Shown: piece after piece, positions 1-5,555 of the stretch | Layout: every line of letters starts with the position of its first letter | Numbering within the stretch: the stretch's first letter is position 1 | DNA from: Planctomycetaceae bacterium | Lineage (GTDB): Bacteria; Planctomycetota; Planctomycetia; Planctomycetales; Planctomycetaceae | NCBI GenBank assembly: GCA_016795125.1 | Contig: JAEUIG010000633.1 | Location: 1-6,685, forward strand | Direction: 5' to 3' | DNA length: 6,685 bases | Translations under genes and position numbers: made by a program | Notes under the pieces: model-generated | Told to the model about the DNA's origin: nothing | Database searches by the model: none | Seen by the model: only the letters and a program-made list of their open reading frames with translations

Positions 1-1
1 C

Positions 2-673
2 AAGCGGCTGGTCGCCTATAGCTCGGTCAGCCACATGGGTTACGTGCTGCTCGGAATTGCGATCTGGCAGATTGACGAAGCCACCGGCGCGACGACGAAT
101 CGCGACTACTGGAACATGGGCATCAACGGCGCCATGTTCCAGATGCTGGCGCACGGCGTCTCCAGCGCCGGCATGTTCTTCTGCGTCGGCGTCCTGTACG
201 ACCGCGTCCATCACCGCGACTTGAACCAGTTCGGCGGGATCATGCAGCGGATGCCGCTGTACGGCGGCATCGCCGTCGGCATCTTCTTCGCCGGCCTCGG
301 TCTGCCGGGCTTGTGCGGATTCATCGGCGAAGTGTTCACGGTCGTCAGCAGCTGGAGCTACAGCCACGCCATGGCCATCATCGCGGCCTCGGGCGTCATC
401 CTGACGGCCGGGTACATCCTGTGGACCATCCAGCGGGTGTATCTCGGTCCCGAATACAAGGGGCCTCACGGCGAAGACCTGCGTCCGGCCAATGGCCGGG
501 AACTGACGATCGGCTTCATCCTGCTGGGACTGGCCATCGTTCTCGGCGTGTTCCCGGCGCTGATGTTCAACCTGATGGAAGAGTCAACCCGCCTGCTGAC
601 CGACAGCCTCGCCGCCGGTTACAGCGCGATGCACCAGGCGCCGCCGCAGGTGACCTCGGTCATCGGAAAATGA
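2..673 (+). CDS. nuoM: NADH-quinone oxidoreductase subunit M, C-terminal part
   Basis: Partial gene cut by the left edge; about 223 C-terminal residues remain of a protein that usually has about 500-550. NuoM is one of the three antiporter-like membrane subunits of respiratory complex I; it moves protons across the cytoplasmic membrane as NADH is oxidised by quinone. The visible frame opens with the family motif KRLVAYSSVSHMGYV, continues with HGVSSAGMFFCVGVLYDR and the loop-helix GLGLPGLCGFIGE, and ends in further hydrophobic helices. All are hallmarks of the C-terminal transmembrane half of NuoM rather than NuoL or NuoN. The stop is TGA at 671-673. nuoN follows after 91 bases in the same direction, as expected for the end of a nuo operon. 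Identification is firm; nothing can be said of the missing N-terminal half. Confidence 0.96.
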   Translation, partial: KRLVAYSSVSHMGYVLLGIAIWQIDEATGATTNRDYWNMGINGAMFQMLAHGVSSAGMFFCVGVLYDRVHHRDLNQFGGIMQRMPLYGGIAVGIFFAGLGLPGLCGFIGEVFTVVSSWSYSHAMAIIAASGVILTAGYILWTIQRVYLGPEYKGPHGEDLRPANGRELTIGFILLGLAIVLGVFPALMFNLMEESTRLLTDSLAAGYSAMHQAPPQVTSVIGK

Positions 674-676
674 CGT

Positions 677-742
677 ACTAGCCGCGACCGTAAGGGAGCG
701 CACCATCAACCATCGAACCGCTTCCTGACGGGCGCGGCTGGT
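677..742 (+). other. possible hairpin between nuoM and nuoN
   Basis: Within the 91-base nuoM-nuoN gap, 677-686 (ACTAGCCGCG) can pair with 733-742 (CGCGGCTGGT). This gives a 10-bp stem with one G-U pair and a 46-base loop. No T-tract follows, so it is not a classical intrinsic terminator. It could be an mRNA processing or stability element, or chance in GC-rich DNA. The loop carries a purine-rich AAGGGAG that is too far from the nuoN ATG to act as its ribosome binding site. Confidence 0.3.
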
Positions 743-764
743 CAATAACGACGCGTCTCAACCA

Positions 765-2456
765 ATGACCTTCGACTCCCTCATCAACGGACTCGTCAGC
801 GGCGACCTGCCTCGCTCGGCGCAGATCTTCGCCCCCGAGCTGGTGCTGTGCGTCACCATCGTCGCACTGCTGCTCGTGCGCATGCTGTGCGGCGTGCAGA
901 AGCTGCCGGCCTGCTGGGTCGCGCTGATCGGCACGCTGCTGGCGTTCGTCGGCGTGTTCGCCCAGTTCATGTACCTGAAGACCGCTTCGCCGGAAGCGCT
1001 CGACATCGACTGGCTGTTTCGCGCCGCCCGCATTACGGAAGACGGCGTCGGCACCCAGGGCGGCTATTTCACCAGCCTCCTGATGCACGATCAGTTCACA
1101 CTGTTCATCCGGCTCGGCATTCTGCTGTTCTCCGTGCTCGTCATCGCTCTCACCGTGCTGACGGGCATCCCCGACAACGAAGACGGCCCCGACTTCTACA
1201 CGCTCCTGCTCCGCGGGACGATCGGCATGCTGGTCGCTACCAGCGCCAACCACCTGCTGATGATGTTCGTCGGCGTGGAGATGATGAGCGTTCCCAGCTA
1301 CGCCATGGTCGGCTTCCTCAAGGGCCGCCGGCAGAGCAGCGAAGCGGCGCTCAAGTACGTCGTTTACGGCGCGGGAGCCGCCGGCGTGATGCTCTACGGA
1401 ATTTCGCTGCTGGCCGGACTGCTCGGCACGGGCAACATGCCGGAACTCGCCGCCCGCTTCGTCACTGTCATGGGCAGCGAGCCGTTCGCTCCGACCAATG
1501 CCACCGCCGTGACAGTCGTACTCGGCGTGATGATGGTGCTCGTCGGCCTGGCCTTCAAGCTGTCGCTGGCTCCGTTCCACTTCTGGTGCCCGGACGCCTT
1601 TGAAGGCGCGTCGGCCGAGGTCGCCGGGTTCCTGTCCGTCGCTTCCAAGGCCGCCGCATTTGCGCTGCTGGTGCGGTTCGTGCTGGCGTTCGGCGGAACC
1701 GAAGAAGTGCTCTACGACCTGCGAAGCTTCATCGGCATCGGCCTCGCAGTCATCGCCGCGATCAGCATGACGCTCGGCAATCTCGCCGCGTACTCCCAGA
1801 CCAACGTCAAACGGCTGCTGGCGTATTCGACCATCGCCCATGCCGGGTACATGGTGATGGCCGTCGCCGCCCTGCTTGTATTGTGGGACGCTCCGGAGTC
1901 GAGCGGATTTTCGCAGGCAGAACTGGTTGACGCTTCCGTCCGCAGCGTCGAGGGGCTGATGTACTACCTCGGCGTATACCTGTTCATGAACCTGGTCGCC
2001 TTTGCCGTGGTGGCTCTGCTCCGGAACGAAACCTATTCCGAAGAGATCGACTCCTACAACGGCCTGGTGCATCAGAATACGGCCACCAAGGTTCTCTGCG
2101 TCTGCATGGGAGTCGCGCTCTTCAGCCTGGTCGGAATTCCTCCCTTCGGAGGGTTCTTTGCCAAGCTGCTGATCTTCATGGCCGTTTTCAAGGCCGGCTA
2201 CCTGCACTGGGCAATGTGGGCCCTGCTGGCAATCGCCGGTGCGAACACGGTCTTCAGCCTGTTCTATTACCTGCGCGTGCTGAAGGCGATGTTCATCAAT
2301 CCCGAGCCGGCCGAACGCCGCGTCCTCCGCACGCCGGGGGTTGTCGGCGTGTACGTCCTGCTGATCACCGTGCCGATCCTCGCGCTCGGCGCCTCGACCC
2401 TGCAGGATCGCCTCACCCGCACCGCCGAAGCCGTCGCCCAGGTCCTGTTCCAATAG
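765..2456 (+). CDS. nuoN: NADH-quinone oxidoreductase subunit N
   Basis: Complete 563-residue polytopic membrane protein, an antiporter-like proton-pumping subunit of complex I. Visible landmarks are the transmembrane glutamate E172 in VGVEMMSVPSYAM, lysine K197 in EAALKYVVYGA, K265 in FKLSLAPFHFWCPDAFEGA (the family's PFHxWxPDxxEG signature), and TNVKRLLAYSTIAHAGYM near residues 346-363. Buried Glu/Lys residues of this kind form the proton path in the family. The protein is longer than the roughly 480-500 residues of typical bacterial NuoN; the extra length lies partly in a loop around residues 222-247 and in loops near 380-400. The ATG at 765 gives the expected hydrophobic N-terminus, but no Shine-Dalgarno is seen. 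nuoN is often the last nuo gene, and the following genes are unrelated to complex I, which fits an operon end here. Confidence 0.97.
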   Translation: MTFDSLINGLVSGDLPRSAQIFAPELVLCVTIVALLLVRMLCGVQKLPACWVALIGTLLAFVGVFAQFMYLKTASPEALDIDWLFRAARITEDGVGTQGGYFTSLLMHDQFTLFIRLGILLFSVLVIALTVLTGIPDNEDGPDFYTLLLRGTIGMLVATSANHLLMMFVGVEMMSVPSYAMVGFLKGRRQSSEAALKYVVYGAGAAGVMLYGISLLAGLLGTGNMPELAARFVTVMGSEPFAPTNATAVTVVLGVMMVLVGLAFKLSLAPFHFWCPDAFEGASAEVAGFLSVASKAAAFALLVRFVLAFGGTEEVLYDLRSFIGIGLAVIAAISMTLGNLAAYSQTNVKRLLAYSTIAHAGYMVMAVAALLVLWDAPESSGFSQAELVDASVRSVEGLMYYLGVYLFMNLVAFAVVALLRNETYSEEIDSYNGLVHQNTATKVLCVCMGVALFSLVGIPPFGGFFAKLLIFMAVFKAGYLHWAMWALLAIAGANTVFSLFYYLRVLKAMFINPEPAERRVLRTPGVVGVYVLLITVPILALGASTLQDRLTRTAEAVAQVLFQ

Positions 2457-2461
2457 AATTC

Positions 2462-2630
2462 GAAGAATGGAACGCGGATGACGCAGATCAAGCGGATTCA
2501 CGCGGATAAAGGTTTTCCATGTAAGAATCCGAGAACTCGGAGATCGACCTGAACCGAGTCTGAATTCGATTCAACGGAAAGCTGATCTACGTCAATCTCT
2601 TTAATCCGCGTCATCCGCGTTCTATTCTTC
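2462..2630. repeat. intergenic inverted repeat, ACGCGGAT family, copy 1
   Basis: Arms at 2462-2507 and 2585-2630 are reverse complements at 37 of 46 positions, with a perfect 15-bp core (GAACGCGGATGACGC at 2470-2484 against 2608-2622) and a perfect outer GAAGAAT/ATTCTTC. Each arm is a degenerate series of (A)ACGC(A/G)GAT units. The 77-base centre contains a smaller stem, ACTCGG (2535-2540) with CCGAGT (2554-2559). The element starts 5 bases after the nuoN stop and ends 13 bases before the next ATG, so it fills the gap. The same core recurs at 3948-4047. It may be a mobile palindromic element or a transcript hairpin; no protein is encoded. Confidence 0.85.
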
Positions 2631-2643
2631 CCCTCGGATTCCA

Positions 2644-3084
2644 ATGTTTCCCAGCGACCAGCTCAACGACCTGCAGATTGACCTCGGCCGCAGCCTCCTG
2701 CAGTACGTGGGCGAAAGCTGGCCCTGGACGGGCGAGGACGAAACCAGCGAACGCACCGTGCTGGAACGGATCATCGCCGAGCAGAAAGCCACGGTCCTGC
2801 AGTTCGCCACCCTGCTGGACGAGCGCAAGCACCGGATCGCCTACGGCCAGTACCCGTCGGACTACACCAGCCTGCACTACGTCGCCCTGGACTACCTCCT
2901 CGCTCAGCTCGTGGGTCAGCAGCGCGATCTCGCGGCCGACCTGTCCGCTGCGGTGGACGACGCCGCCGGTGACAACGAGGCCCAGTCCCTGCTGAAGGCC
3001 GCCGCCGAGCAGGCCGGCCGCCACGCCGACGAACTCGCTGCCCTCGCCGCCGGCCGCAAGTCGAGATCCACGGTCGTCGGCTGA
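2644..3084 (+). CDS. uncharacterised helical cytoplasmic protein
   Basis: A 146-residue protein that I do not recognise. It has no signal peptide and no transmembrane segment. The composition suggests an all-helical fold: amphipathic stretches near residues 7-24, 36-65 (with an E-R-K-H motif at 60-63), 74-106 and a long Ala/Glu-rich helix at 111-136. A short basic tail ends the protein. The ExxH motif and helical layout faintly recall four-helix ferritin-like bundles, but the second metal-binding half is not evident, so no function is assigned. The ATG at 2644 is the first sensible start after the upstream inverted repeat; no Shine-Dalgarno is seen. It lies between nuoN and tatD on the same strand. 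GC-rich third positions and the lack of internal stops support a real gene. Confidence 0.78.
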   Translation: MFPSDQLNDLQIDLGRSLLQYVGESWPWTGEDETSERTVLERIIAEQKATVLQFATLLDERKHRIAYGQYPSDYTSLHYVALDYLLAQLVGQQRDLAADLSAAVDDAAGDNEAQSLLKAAAEQAGRHADELAALAAGRKSRSTVVG

Positions 3085-3166
3085 AGAATGCCCGAATGAC
3101 CAAATGTCGAATGTTCAAATGACATTCGATCCAGTGTCATTCGACATTTGGGCATTTTGACATTCT
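3085..3166. repeat. intergenic inverted repeat, AATG-unit family
   Basis: Arms 3085-3113 and 3138-3166 are reverse complements at 25 of 29 positions, including a perfect 14-bp stem, CCAAATGTCGAATG (3100-3113) with 3138-3151. The left arm and centre are runs of roughly 7-8-base AATG-containing units. An alternative inner stem, AATGACA (3118-3124) with TGTCATT (3135-3141), competes with the main one. It begins directly after the stop at 3082-3084 and ends 8 bases before the tatD ATG. It is AT-richer than its surroundings and unrelated in sequence to the ACGC(A/G)GAT repeats on either side. Confidence 0.85.
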
Positions 3167-3174
3167 CGAATTCG

Positions 3175-3960
3175 ATGCTCATCGACACTCACGCGCATCT
3201 CGACGAAAACGCCTTCGCGTTCGACCGCGCGGATGTCGTCGCTGCCGCCGCAGCGGCCGGCGTGACGCGGATCGTGACGATTGGCACGACGCTCGAGAGC
3301 AGCCGCGCTGCGCTCGCCATCACGCAGGAATTTCCGGGCGTGTTTGCCGCGATCGGAATCCATCCCAACTATGCGGCCGTTGCGCAGCCGGACGACTGGC
3401 GGATGGTTATGGAGCTTGCCGGTGAGGCCAAGGTCGTTGCCGTGGGGGAGACCGGCCTCGACCGGTACTGGGACCACACGCCGATCGATGTCCAGCAGGA
3501 TTATTTCGACCGGCACCTCGAGCTGTCGCGACGCATCGGCAAACCCTTCATCGTGCACTGCCGCGACGCCGAGACCGACACCATTGCGCAGCTTCGCCGC
3601 GCCGCGGAGCAGCAGAGTCTGAACGGAGTCATGCACTCGTTCGCCGGCAGTACCGAGACGGCCGACAGCTGCCTGGACCTCGGGCTGTATCTGTCGTTCT
3701 CCGGAATGGTGACCTACAAGAAGAGCGAGGAGCTGCGGCAGATTGCGGCCCGCGTCCCGGCCGACCGCATCCTCGTCGAGACGGATTCCCCGTACCTCGC
3801 GCCGGTCCCCAACCGCGGCAAGCGCAACGAACCGGCCTGGGTCCGCCACACGGCTGAAGTGATCGCCCAGGTCCGCGGCATCCCGCTGGAAGAATTCGCC
3901 GCTCAGACGACCGCGAACGCCGAGCGGCTATTTGCACTTCCCGAAGCGGGACGCAGATGA
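3175..3960 (+). CDS. tatD: TatD family metal-dependent hydrolase (DNase)
   Basis: A 261-residue protein, the usual length for this family of TIM-barrel metallo-hydrolases, whose members act as 3'-5' DNases in DNA repair. Metal-site residues sit in the expected order: H6 and H8 in DTHAHLD, E92 in VGETGLDRYWD, H128 in PFIVHCRDA, H154 in MHSFAG and D204 in VETDSPYLAPVPNRG. GIHPNYA near 61-67 is also typical. The ATG at 3175 places DTHAHLD at residues 4-10, as in homologues; an in-frame TTG at 3148 would start inside the upstream inverted repeat and is less likely. No Shine-Dalgarno is visible. The last three codons and stop lie in the left arm of the next inverted repeat, so the C-terminus has probably been rewritten by it. 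YcfH-type versus TatD proper cannot be settled here. Confidence 0.95.
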   Translation: MLIDTHAHLDENAFAFDRADVVAAAAAAGVTRIVTIGTTLESSRAALAITQEFPGVFAAIGIHPNYAAVAQPDDWRMVMELAGEAKVVAVGETGLDRYWDHTPIDVQQDYFDRHLELSRRIGKPFIVHCRDAETDTIAQLRRAAEQQSLNGVMHSFAGSTETADSCLDLGLYLSFSGMVTYKKSEELRQIAARVPADRILVETDSPYLAPVPNRGKRNEPAWVRHTAEVIAQVRGIPLEEFAAQTTANAERLFALPEAGRR

Positions 3961-4047
3961 CGCAGATTTAAAAGATGTGCGCAGATAACGTAGATATCCG
4001 GCTGGATCATCTGCGAGAATCTCGTCAATCTGCGTCATCTGCGTTCC
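3948..4047. repeat. intergenic inverted repeat, ACGCGGAT family, copy 2
   Basis: Arms 3948-3986 and 4009-4047 are reverse complements at 32 of 39 positions, with a perfect 18-bp stretch, ACGCAGATGACGCAGATT (3951-3968) against 4027-4044. The unit is ACGCAGATG in place of the ACGCGGATG of copy 1, so this is a divergent copy of the same family with a shorter centre (22 bases). The left arm overlaps the end of tatD and supplies its TGA stop; the right arm ends 15 bases before the FabI-like ATG. Confidence 0.87.
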
Positions 4048-4062
4048 TTTGTTAGAGACCAC

Positions 4063-4872
4063 ATGGACTTTCTCACCCTCGCCAGGCAGCCGATACTGGT
4101 GCTCGGCGTCGCCAACAAAAAGAGTGTCGCGTACCACGTCGGCCGTGTGCTGGCGGCGGCGGGCGCGGACGTGCTGTACGCCGTCCGCAGCGAGGCACGC
4201 CGCGAGTCGGTGAGAAAGTTGGTCGGGGATGCGCCGATCTACGTCTGCGACGTCGAACACCAGGACCAGATCGACCGACTGCGGGACGACATCGGTCGGG
4301 ATCGCGGCAGGCTGGCAGGGCTCGTGCACTCGATCGCCTTTGCCGACTACTCGGCCGGCTGGCTGCCATTTCACGAAACGCCGCGGGCTGCGTTCCTGCG
4401 CGCGATCGACATCAGCTGCTTCTCGCTGACGGCGCTTGCCGGCGCCTTCAAGGACCTGCTTGACCGCGAAAATGGCAGCGTGGTGACGATCTCGATCAGC
4501 ACCACCCGCATGGCGGCGGAGAACTACGGCTACATGGCGCCGATCAAGGCCGCACTCGATTCGTCCCTCTGCTTCCTCGCCAAGTCATTTTCCGAGTTCT
4601 CGCACATCCGGTTCAATGCCGTCTGCCCGGGACTGCTCAAAACTTCCGCTTCGGCCGGCATCCCCGGCTACGTCGATTCGTACCTCTTTGCCGAACAGGC
4701 CACGCTCCGAAAATCGGCCGTCCAGACCGAAGAGGTGGCGAACGCCGTCGCGTTCCTGCTCTCCCCACGCTCGTCCGGCATCAACGCACAGCGGCTCGTC
4801 ATCGACGCGGGGATGGAAGTGAACTACTTCGACCACCGGCTGGTCGAACGGGCGATGCGCCCGGACGCCTGA
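4063..4872 (+). CDS. FabI-like enoyl-ACP reductase (SDR family)
   Basis: A 269-residue Rossmann-fold protein of the divergent SDR type represented by FabI, which reduces enoyl-ACP with NAD(P)H in the last step of each fatty-acid elongation cycle. Seen: the cofactor-binding start GVANKKSVAYHVG (residues 15-27), HSIAFAD (89-95) where FabI has its SIxFA segment, catalytic-type Y155 and K162 in the Y-x6-K spacing of FabI (NYGYMAPIKAAL), RFNAVCPGLLKTSASAGI (183-200), and SSGINAQRLVIDAGM near the C-terminus. The length fits FabI (about 260). Counting without gaps from Y155, the second active-site tyrosine of E. coli FabI (Tyr146) falls on I145 here, so this may be a paralogue with another substrate; I withhold the symbol. 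The ATG at 4063 follows the preceding palindrome by 15 bases with only a weak AGAG upstream. A REP begins one base after the stop. Confidence 0.85.
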   Translation: MDFLTLARQPILVLGVANKKSVAYHVGRVLAAAGADVLYAVRSEARRESVRKLVGDAPIYVCDVEHQDQIDRLRDDIGRDRGRLAGLVHSIAFADYSAGWLPFHETPRAAFLRAIDISCFSLTALAGAFKDLLDRENGSVVTISISTTRMAAENYGYMAPIKAALDSSLCFLAKSFSEFSHIRFNAVCPGLLKTSASAGIPGYVDSYLFAEQATLRKSAVQTEEVANAVAFLLSPRSSGINAQRLVIDAGMEVNYFDHRLVERAMRPDA

Positions 4873-4873
4873 C

Positions 4874-4908
4874 GTCGGGAGGGCGAGGCTCCCGCCGAGC
4901 CGCTCGTG
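4874..4908 (-). repeat. REP copy A (inverted)
   Basis: 35-nt sequence identical, in reverse complement, to copy B. It contains CGGGAG-7nt-CTCCCG (seen on this strand as CGGGAGGGCGAGGCTCCCG), a 6-bp hairpin stem, followed by GAGCGGCTC-type symmetry. It starts one base after the FabI-like stop and lies 69 bases beyond the end of the transposase gene. Confidence 0.9.
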
Positions 4909-4936
4909 CCACTTCGCGTTCAACTCACCTGCAGCA

Positions 4937-4948
4937 CACCGAACGGGA
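4937..4948 (-). repeat. CCGNNCGG box inside REP A
   Basis: The minus strand reads TCCCGTTCGGTG, exactly as at 5458-5469 on the plus strand. It lies 28 bases inward from REP A and 29 bases past the transposase stop, in non-coding DNA. Its core CCGTTCGG is a near-palindrome. The matching place at both ends of the unit suggests an inner terminal motif. Confidence 0.6.
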
Positions 4949-4977
4949 TGTGCGCCGTCAACACCTCATCCCTGTAT

Positions 4978-5478
4978 TCAATCCCAAGTCAGCTGCGAGA
5001 TCTCTCCGCGATAGGGCCAGTCCTCAACACGCGTCACCAATCCGTGACGCAGGGGGTTGTTCAAGACGTACGTCCATTTCTCTTCGTAGATCGCGACCGT
5101 CCGCATGCGTGTATCCCAGTGATCGACCTGCCAGCGGCAGTCAGGGCGGCGATACGCCTTTGAGAACCGCGACTTCCAGTACTTGGTCCAGTTCTCCAGA
5201 CTGATGTCTCGACCGGCCCAGCCTGCAAAGAAATGGATGTGGTCGGGCATGATGACATAGCGGCCCAGCAGCCAGGCGTCGGCGCCTTGCCAGACCTCGC
5301 GCAGGATGGCATGGACTTCGTCGCTGGCGAGCCAGGGAACGCGGTTCTTCGTGCAGACGGTCCCGAAGACAATCGTCGGCTGACCGTCGATCAACATGAC
5401 CCCGTGCGAAGGATGCTGCCGGACGGGAAGTTCAACGTTCAGGGAGTGGGATTCGATTCCCGTTCGGTGAGTGTTCAT
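4978..5478 (-). CDS. REP-associated tyrosine transposase (RAYT, Y1-HUH)
   Basis: A 166-residue single-domain enzyme of the Y1 HUH family related to IS200/IS605 TnpA. Such proteins cut and join single-stranded DNA at REP hairpins and are usually single-copy, domesticated-looking genes flanked by REPs. Seen: the HUH metal motif H80-I81-H82 in MPDHIHFFA, the presumed nucleophile Y137 in WTYVLNNPLRHGLV (family consensus YxxxNPxxxGLV), and WQVDHWDTRMR between them. The length is normal and no frameshift is present, so it could be active. The ATG at 5476-5478 is chosen; an in-frame GTG at 5497-5499 lies inside the REP and is less likely. The Shine-Dalgarno is weak or absent. The N-terminal 25 residues are echoed by a degenerate copy at 6537-6611. 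It is transcribed towards the FabI-like gene, opposite to all genes on its left. Confidence 0.92.
   Translation of the reverse strand: MNTHRTGIESHSLNVELPVRQHPSHGVMLIDGQPTIVFGTVCTKNRVPWLASDEVHAILREVWQGADAWLLGRYVIMPDHIHFFAGWAGRDISLENWTKYWKSRFSKAYRRPDCRWQVDHWDTRMRTVAIYEEKWTYVLNNPLRHGLVTRVEDWPYRGEISQLTWD
5458..5469 (+). repeat. CCGNNCGG box inside REP B
   Basis: TCCCGTTCGGTG, the inverted partner of 4937-4948. It lies 27 bases from REP B and inside the transposase gene, encoding residues 4-7 (HRTG). Confidence 0.6.
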
Positions 5479-5496
5479 GCCAACCAGCGTTCTGGA

Positions 5497-5531
5497 CACG
5501 AGCGGCTCGGCGGGAGCCTCGCCCTCCCGAC
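5497..5531 (+). repeat. REP copy B
   Basis: 35-nt REP starting CACGAGCGGCTCGGCGGGAG, with a hairpin of CGGGAG and CTCCCG around a 7-base CCTCGCC loop. It lies 18 bases upstream of the transposase ATG and 24 bases downstream of the secreted-protein stop. It is identical to copy A in inverse orientation and is in direct orientation to copy C. Confidence 0.92.
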
Positions 5532-5555
5532 TTCACCCGGAGGAAGGCAACGTCC

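Larger units (their letters stand above)
4874..5531 (-). mobile_element. RAYT/REP unit bounded by inverted REPs
   Basis: A transposase gene of the REP-associated tyrosine transposase family is enclosed by two inverted, 35-of-35 identical REP sequences (4874-4908 and 5497-5531). Just inside each REP is an inverted copy of TCCCGTTCGGTG (4937-4948 and 5458-5469), 28 and 27 bases away. This is the arrangement known for RAYT genes, which sit next to the REPs they are thought to mobilise. The limits given are the outer REP edges; no target-site duplication was identified, and these enzymes are not expected to make one. Confidence 0.75.

Noticed and set aside
678..2501. A 607-codon open frame on the minus strand, antisense to nuoN
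   Set aside because: It mirrors nuoN almost exactly. Its product is low-complexity, rich in His, Asp, Glu, Gln and Arg, with no domain, as expected when a GC-rich gene is read backwards.
2462..2630. CRISPR array or intrinsic terminator
   Set aside because: The short units are degenerate, back to back and in mirror arms, with no even spacers, so it is not CRISPR. No T-tract follows the stems, so it is not a typical terminator. The same holds for 3085-3166 and 3948-4047.
3148..3174. Upstream TTG start for tatD
   Set aside because: The nine added residues are encoded by the right arm of the palindrome and would push DTHAHLD away from its usual place at the N-terminus.
3115..3849. A 244-codon minus-strand frame opposite tatD
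   Set aside because: It is antisense to a gene with a complete set of catalytic residues, has no recognisable motif, and its start lies inside coding sequence.
3928..4374. A minus-strand frame opposite the start of the FabI-like gene
   Set aside because: It runs through the palindrome at 3948-4047 and is antisense to the Rossmann cofactor site; no domain is visible.
5479..5499. Upstream GTG start for the transposase
   Set aside because: It would begin inside REP B. The ATG at 5478 has the parallel ATG in the remnant near REP C, which supports it.
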